Assembly (NCBI RefSeq): GCF_007859955.1
Contig: NZ_SJPR01000002.1
Coordinates: 792,353-856,352 of the forward strand
Source of the DNA: Botrimarina colliarenosi
GTDB taxonomy: Bacteria > Planctomycetota > Planctomycetia > Pirellulales > Lacipirellulaceae
Length of the DNA stretch: 64,000 nt
Reading direction: 5' to 3'
The notes below the pieces were generated by a model. The model saw only the letters and a list, made by a program, of their open reading frames with translations. It ran no database searches and was not told where the DNA came from. The position numbers were made by a program, and so were the translations under genes. Positions 8,377 through 16,988 of this stretch are shown in pieces; the stretch's first letter is position 1; every line of letters begins with the position of its first letter.

Positions 8377-9404
8377 CTTTCTTTGGTCGTCGAAGGGGAC
8401 GCAACAATCGTTTCAGCGATGGAGTAGCTCGGCCGATCGCGGGAAAGCGACGCGGTGATCATCGCTCCCAACAGACCGACCGCCAGGAACTGGGCGCCCA
8501 CCAGGCACATCGCCAAACAGTAATAGAGGGCGGCCGTCTCGTGCAGGTGGATCGGCTCGAGGCCTTCCACCGCGCGCGTGACGATCCAGCGGATCGCCAG
8601 GTAGAACAGCCCCAGGCTGCCGGCGGCGAAGCTGACGAGCCCCAATCCGCCGAGTACGTGCTGCGGCCGATCGCCGTAGCCGGTGAGGAACTTGACGGTG
8701 ATCAGGTCCATCAGCCCCTTCACGATCCGCGACGCGCCGTACTTCGAGACGCCATGCTCGCGCGGGTGGTGCTTGACGGGGACTTCGGTGACGCGGTAGC
8801 CGCGCGCGGCGGCGAGCACCGGCACGAACCGGTGGAGTTCGCCGTAGAGCGTCACGTCGGCCAGCGCCTCGCGGCGGTACGCCTTTAGGCCGCAGTTGTG
8901 GTCGTGCAGCCGCACGAAGGTGAGCCGGCTCGCCAGCGAGTTGAACACCAACGACGGCCAGCGCTTGTGCCACGGGTCCTTGCGGTCGACCTTCCAGCCG
9001 CTGACGACGTCGTAGCCCTCGGCGAGCTTGGCTAGCAGCGTGGGGATCTCGTCCGGGTCGTCTTGCAGGTCGGCGTCCATCGTGACGACGATCGGCGCCG
9101 TGGCCGCCGCGAAGCCGGCGTCGAGGGCGTCGGCCTTGCCAAAGTTGCGGCGGAAGCGGACGCCCACGACGCCCGGCTCGGCGTTGGCGAGGCCGCCTAT
9201 GACCTTCCACGAGTCGTCGGTCGAGCCGTCGTCGACGAAGACGACTTGCAGGGCGTAGCCTTCTCGCGCCGCAACCGCTTTGAGCCGGCGGTGTAGCTCG
9301 GCGATGGTCGGCGCCTCGTTCAATAGCGGGACAACCACCGAGACGGCTTGGCCGTTGGCGGGGGGGGCGTTGGCGGTGCGGTTGGCGCCGGTGGAATCGC
9401 TCAA
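8373..9404 (-). CDS. DPM1/ArnC-like family 2 glycosyltransferase with two C-terminal membrane helices
   Basis: 343 residues. The GT2 catalytic domain has VSVVVPLLNEAPTIAEL (22-38), VVFVDDGSTDDSW (55-67), the DXD-type motif VTMDADLQDDPDEI (107-120) and FRRNFGKADALDAGF (84-98). Two helices follow, VSFAAGSLGLFYLAIRWIV and YYCLAMCLVGAQFLAVGLLG. The family charges polyprenyl phosphate with a sugar on the cytoplasmic side. The start is a TTG at 9404 overlapping the TGA of the upstream gene (TTGA, 9401-9404) with no clear Shine-Dalgarno, so translation probably depends on coupling. The three genes at 10.4-6.8 kb form one operon. Confidence 0.88.
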   Translation of the reverse strand: MSDSTGANRTANAPPANGQAVSVVVPLLNEAPTIAELHRRLKAVAAREGYALQVVFVDDGSTDDSWKVIGGLANAEPGVVGVRFRRNFGKADALDAGFAAATAPIVVTMDADLQDDPDEIPTLLAKLAEGYDVVSGWKVDRKDPWHKRWPSLVFNSLASRLTFVRLHDHNCGLKAYRREALADVTLYGELHRFVPVLAAARGYRVTEVPVKHHPREHGVSKYGASRIVKGLMDLITVKFLTGYGDRPQHVLGGLGLVSFAAGSLGLFYLAIRWIVTRAVEGLEPIHLHETAALYYCLAMCLVGAQFLAVGLLGAMITASLSRDRPSYSIAETIVASPSTTKER

Positions 9405-10444
9405 GACGGGTCGCCGTTGGGGTCTCTGCGGGGGCGGTTCCGGGCGAATCCACCTGCTATCAGGCTAGCACAGACAACGACCTCCGTTGCAACCCCGATC
9501 AAGCGGCTGGCGACCGTCACCGCCACGGCGTCGCCATCGCCCAGGACCGGCGCCAGCAGCAGCAGGGCGAGCCCCTCGCGCACCAACAGGCCAGCCGGCA
9601 GCAGCGAGACAAACCCCGCGACGCTCGGCAGCGTCGCCGCCAGGGTCCAGAACGGCAGATTACCGATCCCGAGCCCGCCCGCGGCGCCAACCGCCTCGGC
9701 CGAAAGCCAGACACAAACGCCCATCAAAATCCACGCAACGGTCGAAGCGAACGCCGCCGTCGCCGCCAAACCGTAGCCGAGCCGCCCGCGGAGTTGCTCG
9801 CGCAACTCGGCCCGCCCCGAGGCGACGGTGAACCGGCCCAGCACCCAGCCAAACACCGGCGGCAACGTCGGCGTCAGGCAAACCGCTGCTAGACCAAGCG
9901 CGAGGAGAATGACCCAGCCGTTCTGCCCGGCGTCGGCCGAGACGAAAGGAATCAACGCCGCGGCGAGGAGCGAGCCGACCGCCATGTAAGAAAGGGTCTC
10001 GTAGAAGGCGGACGCGCCGACCTTCACAATCGAAGCCTGCCATTCGCCCCGGTACGGACGCCGCTTGAGCGAGGCGAGCAGCCTTTCGGTGCGGATCAGG
10101 ACGACCGACGCCTTGCCCGGCACGTACTTCCCAAGCTGGCTGATGCAGAACGCGGCGATCGACGCGCCCGGGGGGGCTGGCTGGCCGAGCGCCACCAGCA
10201 CCCGCCGCCAGAACCACGCCATCACCAATTGCGCCGAGAAGTAAGCGACCCCAGCGGCGAGGGCCGGGCCGATGGCGAACTGAAAATCACGCTGCGACAG
10301 CTCCCGGACGCCGTCTTGCACGGCTTGGCTGACAAAGACCAAGACCGCGGCCACGATGGCGAACTTCAAGACGCCGGGCGCCCACCGGCGCCAGCCCGCT
10401 GGCGGCGTTGAGGGCCGGTCCGATATTGGTTCGATGGTTCGCAA
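9401..10444 (-). CDS. LPG-synthase transmembrane-region (UPF0104/AglD-like) protein
   Basis: About 347 residues with eight predicted helices and family landmarks WFWRRVLVALGQPAP, FCISQLGKYVPGKASVVLIRTERLL (the QLGKYVPGK core) and SLLPAGLLVREGLALLLL. This family (lysylphosphatidylglycerol synthetase TM region, also called flippase-like) handles lipid-linked sugars or aminoacyl lipids. The start is uncertain. TTG 10444 follows CGAGGGCGGA; GTG 10474 is an alternative. The longer frame to 10615 runs into the divergent AI-2E gene and its leading residues look non-coding. It is the first gene of the minus-strand glycolipid operon; its TGA overlaps the GT2 start. Confidence 0.75.
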   Translation of the reverse strand: MRTIEPISDRPSTPPAGWRRWAPGVLKFAIVAAVLVFVSQAVQDGVRELSQRDFQFAIGPALAAGVAYFSAQLVMAWFWRRVLVALGQPAPPGASIAAFCISQLGKYVPGKASVVLIRTERLLASLKRRPYRGEWQASIVKVGASAFYETLSYMAVGSLLAAALIPFVSADAGQNGWVILLALGLAAVCLTPTLPPVFGWVLGRFTVASGRAELREQLRGRLGYGLAATAAFASTVAWILMGVCVWLSAEAVGAAGGLGIGNLPFWTLAATLPSVAGFVSLLPAGLLVREGLALLLLAPVLGDGDAVAVTVASRLIGVATEVVVCASLIAGGFARNRPRRDPNGDPS

Positions 10445-10536
10445 TCCGCCCTCGCGCCGCTCGAGGCGTCGCACTCCGCGACGCCGGGGGGGCCGGTTAT
10501 ACTCCCCGACACCCGCCCGCCCCAAGGATCCCCGCT

Positions 10537-11910
10537 GTGCCCAAAGCGAAGCCCTCCGCCCCGACGACCAAGGAGAAGCCCACGCCGAGTGCGGACGAGC
10601 CGAGCGTCGCGCCAACCGAATCGTCGATGCTGCGCGGCTTGCCGCGCGTGATTTCGCTCTTGGTGCTGATGGCGGTCGTCCTGCTGATCGGCGTGATGTT
10701 CTTCCGGGTGATGGCGTCGTTCCTGGTGCCGCTGTTCCTCGCGGCGGTGCTGGCGGTGATCTTCAAGCCGCTCCATAGCTGGCTGCTCGCCAAGCTGAAC
10801 GGCCGCAACCAGCTCGCCGCCCTGGCGACGACCACCCTCATCGCGCTGGGGGTCGTCGCGCCGACGGCGTTGCTCGGCTGGATGGCGTATGTCGAGACGG
10901 CCCGAATCGTCCGCGTCACGCTGGCGGCCGCCACGCCCGATGAAACCACTGCCGAAGAGTCCACTGACGAGGGAGAGGGGGCTGAAGACGCCGCTGCGCA
11001 ACCAAAACTAATCCTCCCCGAGGGCGCCGAAAACGAACCCGGGGCGAGCGACGAGGACGCCCCCGCGGCGGGCTGGACGGCCGCCTTGATGGCCCGACTC
11101 GAACCGCTCACCGAGTGGTACCACGAGAACGTCAACGCCGAGTTCGACCCGTCCAAACTCGCGCAGACCGCCGCCCAGTACGCGGTGAAGATCGGCCTGG
11201 TCGGCGTCCAGTCGTTACTGGGGTTCGTCATCGGGACCGGCATCATGATCTTCGCCCTCTACTACTTCTTCGCGGATGGACCGACGATCGTCGAGACCTT
11301 GATGCACCTCTCGCCGCTCGACGACGACTATGAGCGCGAACTGCTCGACCAGTTCGCCAGGGTGAGTCGCGCCGTGGTCCTCGCCACCCTGCTCGCCGCG
11401 TTCGTGCAGGGCATCCTGGGGGGGATCGGCTACTTCTTCGTCGTCTCGGAGTGGACCCCCGCCACCGTGCTCGCCGAGTATGGCGGCATCCTCAAGAACG
11501 TCCCCGACGAGATGCGGATCCACCCGCCCGTCTTCCTGCTGACGGTGCTGACCATGACGCTGGCGATCGTGCCGTTCGTCGGCGCGACCGCCGTCTGGCT
11601 GCCGGTGGCGCTGTGGGTCTACTTCGTCCAGGGCGACTTCTGGCCGGCGATCGGCTTGGCGATCTACGGCTTCGCCGTGGTGTCGTCGATCGACAACCTC
11701 ATCAAGCCGCTCGTGCTCCACGGGCAGTCGAACCTGCACCCGCTGCTCGCCCTGCTAAGCGTGCTCGGCGGGCTGCAACTGCTCGGCCCGATCGGCATCC
11801 TCGTCGGCCCGATGCTCGTGGCGTTCCTACAGGCCCTGCTGCTGATGCTCCGCAAGGAACTCGACGTGCTGGCGAAGGAGAACGGCGAAACGCAAACGGC
11901 GCCGGCGTAA
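10537..11910 (+). CDS. AI-2E family transporter
   Basis: 457 residues from GTG 10537, chosen because AAGGA sits eight bases upstream (10524-10528); an upstream ATG overlaps the divergent gene. A Lys/Pro/Glu-rich tail (1-40) precedes helices such as VISLLVLMAVVLLIGVMFF. A very acidic loop lies around residues 130-185 (ETTAEESTDEGEGAED). The C-terminal block has the family pattern FVGATAVWLPVALW, SSIDNLIKPLVLHG and LGPIGILVGPMLVAFLQ. Family members export or exchange small solutes such as AI-2 or Na+/H+; the substrate is unknown. Its last 164 bases are duplicated at 15360. Confidence 0.88.
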   Translation: MPKAKPSAPTTKEKPTPSADEPSVAPTESSMLRGLPRVISLLVLMAVVLLIGVMFFRVMASFLVPLFLAAVLAVIFKPLHSWLLAKLNGRNQLAALATTTLIALGVVAPTALLGWMAYVETARIVRVTLAAATPDETTAEESTDEGEGAEDAAAQPKLILPEGAENEPGASDEDAPAAGWTAALMARLEPLTEWYHENVNAEFDPSKLAQTAAQYAVKIGLVGVQSLLGFVIGTGIMIFALYYFFADGPTIVETLMHLSPLDDDYERELLDQFARVSRAVVLATLLAAFVQGILGGIGYFFVVSEWTPATVLAEYGGILKNVPDEMRIHPPVFLLTVLTMTLAIVPFVGATAVWLPVALWVYFVQGDFWPAIGLAIYGFAVVSSIDNLIKPLVLHGQSNLHPLLALLSVLGGLQLLGPIGILVGPMLVAFLQALLLMLRKELDVLAKENGETQTAPA

Positions 11911-11939
11911 CCCGCCCGCCCCGATGCGGGCGATTTGGC
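11747..11939. repeat. Direct repeat, copy 1 (3' end of AI-2E gene plus its hairpin)
   Basis: 193 bp matching 15360-15552 at 186 of 193 positions by hand alignment, in the same orientation, with a constant offset of 3,613 bp. It covers the last 54 codons, the stop codon and the downstream hairpin of the transporter gene. The match ends abruptly on both sides. Confidence 0.95.
11913..11935 (+). terminator. Weak hairpin after AI-2E gene
   Basis: CGCCCGC (11913-11919) pairs with GCGGGCG (11926-11932) across a six-base loop and is followed by ATTT. It begins two bases after the stop codon and is carried in both copies of the direct repeat. The U-tract is poor, so the call is tentative. Confidence 0.45.
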
Positions 11940-12162
11940 GGCGTGAGCGTCAGCCGCGTTGTCGATTCGCGGCGACACGCCGACGAACCTTTGAGCCCCG
12001 AACCTCCTGCCGAGGCGATGTCCCGCGACGTAATGTGATCTAGATGGATCCCTACTCAGTGAAGTGGGCGCGCCCCCTGTAGCCAATGAATCGCCTGGAC
12101 TGCTGTCGGTCGGTCGGACCCGATGTAATTGCTCATCCGTCACAAAATGTTGTAGCGACGCC

Positions 12163-13683
12163 CTAGCCGTGCGACATTTTCGTCGCCGGTGTGTAATTGG
12201 AAGGATCGCCGAAGCGACGGACGATCTCCGCGAAGACCGATCCCGGTTCAACGCGCTCGTCGGTCTCCATCACGAGTTGGTACAGGTCCTCCGGCAGCAC
12301 CCGCACGGCGAGCATCAGCCCCATCAGCGCCATCGGCCAGCCCTTACGCATGCCGAGCGTCTCACGGCGGCCGACGATCGCGTCGCTCGTCATCATGTCC
12401 ATGTTCATCCCCTGCATGTCTTGGGGGTAACCGGGCACAGCGAAGCCGGGGTCGGCGTTCCGTAGCGACACGCCGGGCAGGTTGTCGAGGTCCGTCAGAT
12501 AGGCGTCGACCGATTGCCCGGGGCGGACGCGAGGACCGACCTGCTTGGTCATATGGTTCATCATGTGATGCACCATGTGGCAGTGCATCATCCAGTCTCC
12601 CGGGTTGTTGGCGATGAACTCCAGCTCGGCCGCTTGGGCGACCGCGATCAGCTCGGTGTTCCGCGGTATCCAGGCGGATTTAGGCGCCCGCGCCCCTTCG
12701 CGGCCGGTGACCCAGAACGTGTGCCCGTGGAGGTGGATCGGATGGTGCTGCATCGGCGAGAAGTTGAGGATGCGGATCCGCACCCGCTCGCCGTGCTTGA
12801 CCACCAGCGGCGAGTGGTAAGGACCGCTGCGGCCGTTGATGGTGTGCCAGTTCCAGTCCATCCTCCAGGAGTCGGCGACCGTCTGGGTCGGCTCGACGAA
12901 GAAGTTCTGGAAGATCAGGCCGAAGTCGCGGTCGACCGGCGGGTCCCAGTCGTTCTTCGGGTGGACGATGAACCAGCCCACCATGCCGAACGCTTCCTGC
13001 ATCGCGACATGCGAGTGGTAGAAGAACGTCCCTTCTTCATGGAAGGTGAATTCGTAACGGAAGCTTTCGCCCGGCTTGATGGGATTCTGGACCAGGGTGG
13101 CGGCGCCGTCGTATTGGATGCGGCACTCGAAGCCGTGCCAGTGCATGAAGGTCTCTTCGGGCAGGTCGTTGGTGACGACGACCCGCACCCGATCCCCCTG
13201 CGTGACCTCGATGGTGGGCCCCGGCAGGCTGCCGTTGTAGCCGTAGACGTTCATCTTGTAGCCGGGCAAGAACTCGGCCTCGACAGGGGTCGCGCGGAGG
13301 TGGAACTCCTTGACGCCGTCCTTGATTTCGTAGGGGAGCGACGGCACGTCGGGCGCTACAAACGGCGCGCGGCCCGTCGCGGGATCGCGGAGTCCCGGAA
13401 CGAGCTTGCCGAGATAGAAATCGCTGTCCGGACTGTCGCCGCGGCTGGGCGCGAAGCGATGGAACCCCTCGTACTCGTCTCGTGCGCCGGCGGGACGGCC
13501 CGCCGAGGGGTCGCCGATGGGCTTCGGCAACTCGTGCTGCATCTCGTCATCGCTGGGCGTCCCATGTCGGTTGGGTTGCGCCATCGCTACCGAGGAGGCG
13601 GCCAAGGCGCCGCCCGCGGCCAGCGCCGACGTACGGAGGAACTCACGACGCGGCGGACGGTTCGAATTCTGAGGCGTGCTCAT
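12163..13683 (-). CDS. Multicopper oxidase (CopA-like), Tat-exported
   Basis: 506 residues. The Tat signal is RREFLRTSALAAGGALAAS (13-31). Copper ligands are visible in order: HWHGFE (type 2/3), HSHVAM, HPIHLHGHTFWV, and the final MMHCHMVHHMM block carrying the type 1 Cys-His. A Met-rich stretch follows (YPQDMQGMNMDMMTSD), typical of copper-handling oxidases. It probably oxidises Cu(I) in the periplasm. It is preceded by the TolC-like gene at 37 bp in the same orientation, so the pair likely forms a copper-tolerance operon. The module sits between two copies of a 193-bp direct repeat. The 223 bp after it (11940-12162) hold no gene that I can see. Confidence 0.9.
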   Translation of the reverse strand: MSTPQNSNRPPRREFLRTSALAAGGALAASSVAMAQPNRHGTPSDDEMQHELPKPIGDPSAGRPAGARDEYEGFHRFAPSRGDSPDSDFYLGKLVPGLRDPATGRAPFVAPDVPSLPYEIKDGVKEFHLRATPVEAEFLPGYKMNVYGYNGSLPGPTIEVTQGDRVRVVVTNDLPEETFMHWHGFECRIQYDGAATLVQNPIKPGESFRYEFTFHEEGTFFYHSHVAMQEAFGMVGWFIVHPKNDWDPPVDRDFGLIFQNFFVEPTQTVADSWRMDWNWHTINGRSGPYHSPLVVKHGERVRIRILNFSPMQHHPIHLHGHTFWVTGREGARAPKSAWIPRNTELIAVAQAAELEFIANNPGDWMMHCHMVHHMMNHMTKQVGPRVRPGQSVDAYLTDLDNLPGVSLRNADPGFAVPGYPQDMQGMNMDMMTSDAIVGRRETLGMRKGWPMALMGLMLAVRVLPEDLYQLVMETDERVEPGSVFAEIVRRFGDPSNYTPATKMSHG

Positions 13684-13720
13684 TGTCGACAGTCGGGCGT
13701 TCGGGTTGGCAGTAGGTGGA

Positions 13721-15148
13721 TCAGCGCGGTCGGGGCGTCGCGTCGATGTGGCCGGGCGGCGTGGCGTCTTCGGCCGCCATCAGGCCGTCGTGGAGCAAGT
13801 AACCAGCGATCAAAACCTCATAGGTACGGGCTTCGAGCAGGTTTTCCACTTGTGTCAGCTTAGCGTCGAGGTAGTCGTGCTGAGCCATCAGCACATCGGG
13901 CCAATCGACCCGGTCTCGCTTGTAGCTCTCGAGTAACTCGGCGTAGGCCGCTTTTGACTCGGGCAGGATCACCCGCTCGTACTCATGGGCGTGCTGCAGA
14001 GCGGTCAGGGACAGCTGGTAGGCTGTCGCCAACCGATTCTGCAGCTGGAATTCGACGCGTCGGACTTCTTGCTGTTGACGGGCGTAGTCGGACTGCGCCT
14101 GGCGGATCGTTCCTTGGTTGCGGTTGTAGATGGGTACTTCCAACGCGATGCCGGCAACGGCGACTGTTTCCCCGCTTTCAAAATTGTACCCGGCGCCGCC
14201 GCGCGCGACGATATCGGGGGTCCACTCCACCCGCTCGCGCTGGACCGTCATCCGGTCGACGGCGAGCTTGGCGCGGGCGGCGGCGACTTCGGGGCTGTTG
14301 GCGAGCAGGCGCCCCAACTCGGCTGCGAACGACGCTGGCTTACGCTCGGGCATGAGGCTTCCCTCGACACGACCCTCCGCCAGGGTGACGCCGATCAGCG
14401 AGGCAAGCGTGCGGAAGCGTTCACGCTGGGCGTTCTCGGCGCTCAACAAGTCGAGGCGGGCGCGCTGCAGCGTGACGTTCGCACGGCGGACCTCGGGTCG
14501 GCGCGCCTGGCCCATGTTGTACGCCTCTTGCGACGTCACCGCGGCGTCCTCGGCGCTCTTGAGCAACTCTCGGCGAATCGCCAAGGTCTCGCCGGCAGCC
14601 AAGGCTCGATAGAAGTGCAGCCGCACGTCGTTGCAGACGCGGAACTGCTGCGCGGTGGCGAGGTGTTCGGAGACATGTGCCCGTCGCAGGTACTTTTCAC
14701 GGCTAAGCCGCAACTTGCCTGCCGTTACGAACCGCTGTTCGAGGACGCCCCCGTGGAACTCTCCTGGTGTGTCGGTGTCGGTCTCGGAATCGACGCCGAT
14801 CTGCTCGGCCTGGTACGTGAAGACGGGGTTCGGGTAGAGCCCGGCCTGCTGTGCCTTGGCCAGGCCGGCCGAGATGTGCAGCTGCGCCTGCCGGAGCGTT
14901 GGGTTGTTCTGCGCGGCGAGGGTAAGCAGCTCGTCTAGCGTATAGACCGGCCCGACAGCGTTCTCTTCTTGAGACACGTCGATCTTAAGCTCCTCGACGG
15001 GGGCAGGCGGAATGGCCGGAGGCGGCGTAAACGACTTTCCTGCCGTCGAAGGGCGTACGGCGGCGAGCGGCGCGCGCTGCTCCTGCGCCGCGGCGCCAGC
15101 AGCGATGGCAAAAAGGGCGAGCGTCGCGACCAAGAGAAAGCGAGACAT
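13721..15148 (-). CDS. TolC-family outer-membrane efflux protein
   Basis: 475 residues from ATG 15148, chosen because a signal peptide begins there (MSRFLLVATLALFAIAAGAAA); upstream in-frame ATGs would bury it. Two repeats of the outer-membrane efflux protein fold can be followed: LDELLTLAAQNNPTLRQAQL (start of repeat 1) and LGRLLANSPEVAAARAKL (start of repeat 2), with EVPIYNRNQGTIRQAQ near the second barrel segment. It would form the outer-membrane duct of a tripartite efflux pump. No inner-membrane pump or adaptor is adjacent, which is unusual; the pair with a multicopper oxidase points to copper. Confidence 0.88.
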   Translation of the reverse strand: MSRFLLVATLALFAIAAGAAAQEQRAPLAAVRPSTAGKSFTPPPAIPPAPVEELKIDVSQEENAVGPVYTLDELLTLAAQNNPTLRQAQLHISAGLAKAQQAGLYPNPVFTYQAEQIGVDSETDTDTPGEFHGGVLEQRFVTAGKLRLSREKYLRRAHVSEHLATAQQFRVCNDVRLHFYRALAAGETLAIRRELLKSAEDAAVTSQEAYNMGQARRPEVRRANVTLQRARLDLLSAENAQRERFRTLASLIGVTLAEGRVEGSLMPERKPASFAAELGRLLANSPEVAAARAKLAVDRMTVQRERVEWTPDIVARGGAGYNFESGETVAVAGIALEVPIYNRNQGTIRQAQSDYARQQQEVRRVEFQLQNRLATAYQLSLTALQHAHEYERVILPESKAAYAELLESYKRDRVDWPDVLMAQHDYLDAKLTQVENLLEARTYEVLIAGYLLHDGLMAAEDATPPGHIDATPRPR

Positions 15149-15359
15149 TCCGTGTCCTACCCGCAGAGAGAGTGATTTTGTCGACTCTCGTTTCCGCATC
15201 GGCGGCATGGCGTCCGGCAATGCGGCGAAACTCTTCCGCAGGGGAACGCCAACCCTCACTAACCGCTAAAGTTTGCGGCTCAGGCAGACTTCATTCCGAT
15301 TGATCGCGTGCCGGGCAATCAAGTCGGGAGATAGGGGGTCCTACCGGCCGCCCGTCGCG

Positions 15360-15552
15360 TCGCCCTGCTGAGCGTGCTCGGCGGGCTGCAACTGCTCGGC
15401 CCGATCGGCATCCTCGTCGGCCCGATGTTGGTGGCGTTCCTGCAGGCCCTGCTGCTGATGCTCCGCAAGGAGCTCGACGTGCTGGCGAAGGAGAACGGCG
15501 AAACGCAAACGACGCCGGCGTAACCCGCCCGCCCTGATGCGGGCGATTTGGC
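15360..15552 (+). pseudogene. Duplicated 3' fragment of the AI-2E transporter gene (direct repeat, copy 2)
   Basis: This copy encodes the same last 54 codons as 11747-11910 (LSVLGGLQLLGPIGILVGPM, then LVAFLQALLLMLRKELDV), with the stop and the downstream hairpin, but has no upstream coding sequence. The seven mismatches are mostly silent (for example GAA/GAG and CTA/CTG), with one Ala-to-Thr change near the end. It cannot be expressed as a transporter. It marks the right edge of a 3.6-kb unit holding the TolC-like and multicopper oxidase genes. Confidence 0.93.
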
Positions 15553-15707
15553 TCCCTTAGCACCACCGCTTTGCGGAATCCCGTGCATCTTTAAGAGATG
15601 CGTGCAGCCGACGAGGATAGGCTTTCTCCAAGATCACAGCAGACGTTGTACAACCGCTGTCGAACAGACGGTAACGTGAGGGAGGCTTGCCCGGCAGTGG
15701 ACGCGGG

Positions 15708-15754
15708 GTACCCGCTTCAGCACTGCTGGTGAGCCAGCAGTGCGAAGCGGGTAC
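15708..15754. repeat. REP-type palindrome
   Basis: GTACCCGCTTC-A-GCACTGCTGG (15708-15729) pairs with CCAGCAGTGCGAAGCGGGTAC (15734-15754), with one bulged A and a TGAG loop. The same words (CACTGCTG, GGCAGTGCGAAGCGGG) recur at 30.2-30.3 kb. It lies 46 bp from a decayed REP-associated transposase, as expected for a REP mobilised by a RAYT. The rest of 15553-15799 shows no other feature. Confidence 0.75.
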
Positions 15755-15799
15755 TGGTCCACCACCCTTCTCCGCGTGACTCAACCCGAGAAGTCTCCC

Positions 15800-15981
15800 C
15801 GTCCCGGCCAGCAATCGGCCGGTAGCGGCGTCAGCCGTGGCAAGTCAAGTTCCTCGGCCCGAGCGTCCGAAGCCTACCACCTGATGCTCGACCACTTCCA
15901 ATCCGTCGCCGACGCCACCAGTCCGCGTCGCGCCGGATTGTTGCGTAGGTAGTCGATCGCGGAGGCGAGCGTCCGCTTCAT
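15800..15981 (-). pseudogene. Remnant of a REP-associated tyrosine transposase (RAYT, Y1_Tnp superfamily)
   Basis: Reading the minus strand from 15981 gives MKRTLASAIDYLRNNPARRG and LVASATDWKWSSIRW. This is the conserved C-terminal signature of RAYT/IS200-like transposases (usual form: DYI..NP.RRGLV...DW.WSS.R.Y). An in-frame TAG at 15874-15876 stands where the family has Tyr. Beyond it the frame continues with ASDARAEELDLPRLTPLP, again RAYT-like. The N-terminal catalytic part (HUH motif, Tyr) is absent; its place is taken by the AraC gene, whose stop is at 15986. A dead relic. Confidence 0.75.
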
Positions 15982-15985
15982 CCCT

Positions 15986-16840
15986 TCACCTTGCCCCTAC
16001 CTCCTTGGGGGAGAGGGGTTTTGTTTGGCGGCGCCACTCGCCGGGGCTGACGCCCCGCAGTGATTTGAAGCGGCGGTAGAACGTCGATAGGTCGCCGAAG
16101 CCACACTCGAACGCGATCGACGTGATCGACGCCTCGGTCTCGGCCAGCAGCCGGGCCGCGTGCTCGATGGCGCGCTCATGGACATAAGCGAGCCACGCCT
16201 GCCCCGTCACCTCTTTGAAGAGCTGCGTGAAGCGGCGCCGTGAGAGGCCCAGCCGGCGGGCCGCTTCGTCGATGGTGGTCGCCTCGAAGAAGTGGGTGTC
16301 GAGTCGGCCGACATAACGGCGGACTTCTTGCCGCGCCGCGCCGGCGTCGTCGGCGGGTTCTTGGGGGGGCTCCAGCAGCAGGGCGAGCAGCTCGAGAGCC
16401 GAGGCGACCATCGCAATGCCGGCGCCGGCGCCCCCGTGTGACTGCTGAAACAAGAGCCGGCGGAAGAGCGCTTCTGCCCGATTCGCCAGATAGCCGGAAC
16501 GCTCAGCTCTGCCAGCGGTAAGTCGGCGGAGGACGCCCCGGTCGAAGTCAAGGAGCGTCGGCGTAACGCAGAGCACATACAGCGACGATGGCTCCTCTGG
16601 GGCGTCGACGATCCGGTTGCGACGCTCCGGCGGGACGATGATCAGGTCGCCCGCCAGGAAGGGGAAGCGTTTGCCCGCCACCTCCATGTCGCCCTGCCCC
16701 GCCAAGGCGAAGACCACTTTCAGAAACGGGTGGCGGCGCCACTCCATCGTCCAGTCGGGCGCGTGGTGGCTTTCCAGCACGGCGACGCCCCACGAAGGGA
16801 GCTTCTCGGGCAGGGCGTGGCGGGTGCGTCGGAGGGACAT
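15986..16840 (-). CDS. AraC-family transcriptional regulator
   Basis: 284 residues from ATG 16840. The N-terminal half is a cupin-like sensor: EWRRHPFLKVVFALAGQGDM, then FPFLAGDLIIVPPERRNRI. The C-terminal 100 residues carry two helix-turn-helix motifs: IDEAARRLGLSRRRFTQLFKEVTG (core LGLSRRRFTQLFK), then SITSIAFECGFGDLSTFYRRFKS (core CGFGDLSTFYRRFK). It is divergent from the DapA-like/OYE-like operon starting at 17121 and is the obvious candidate to regulate it (inference). The effector is unknown. Confidence 0.88.
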   Translation of the reverse strand: MSLRRTRHALPEKLPSWGVAVLESHHAPDWTMEWRRHPFLKVVFALAGQGDMEVAGKRFPFLAGDLIIVPPERRNRIVDAPEEPSSLYVLCVTPTLLDFDRGVLRRLTAGRAERSGYLANRAEALFRRLLFQQSHGGAGAGIAMVASALELLALLLEPPQEPADDAGAARQEVRRYVGRLDTHFFEATTIDEAARRLGLSRRRFTQLFKEVTGQAWLAYVHERAIEHAARLLAETEASITSIAFECGFGDLSTFYRRFKSLRGVSPGEWRRQTKPLSPKEVGAR

Positions 16841-16988
16841 AGGGGCAATTGCCCGATTTGCGAATCGATTCCCCTCAATTCTCAATGACCCTCCCTGCCG
16901 ATGCAAGTACTTTGGGGAGGAACACACCTCATCAAGTTTCCGCCCGCATCATATTCTGCAGAGACGCCAAGCTTCGCTAGCGAGCAAC

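Noticed and set aside
5216..10444. A polyketide or aryl-polyene biosynthetic cluster around the ketosynthase-like gene
   Set aside because: There is no active ketosynthase, acyl carrier protein, ketoreductase or dehydratase nearby; the neighbours are lipid-linked sugar genes.
15740..15952. 70-codon plus-strand frame near the REP hairpin
   Set aside because: It is antisense to the RAYT remnant and starts inside the REP palindrome.
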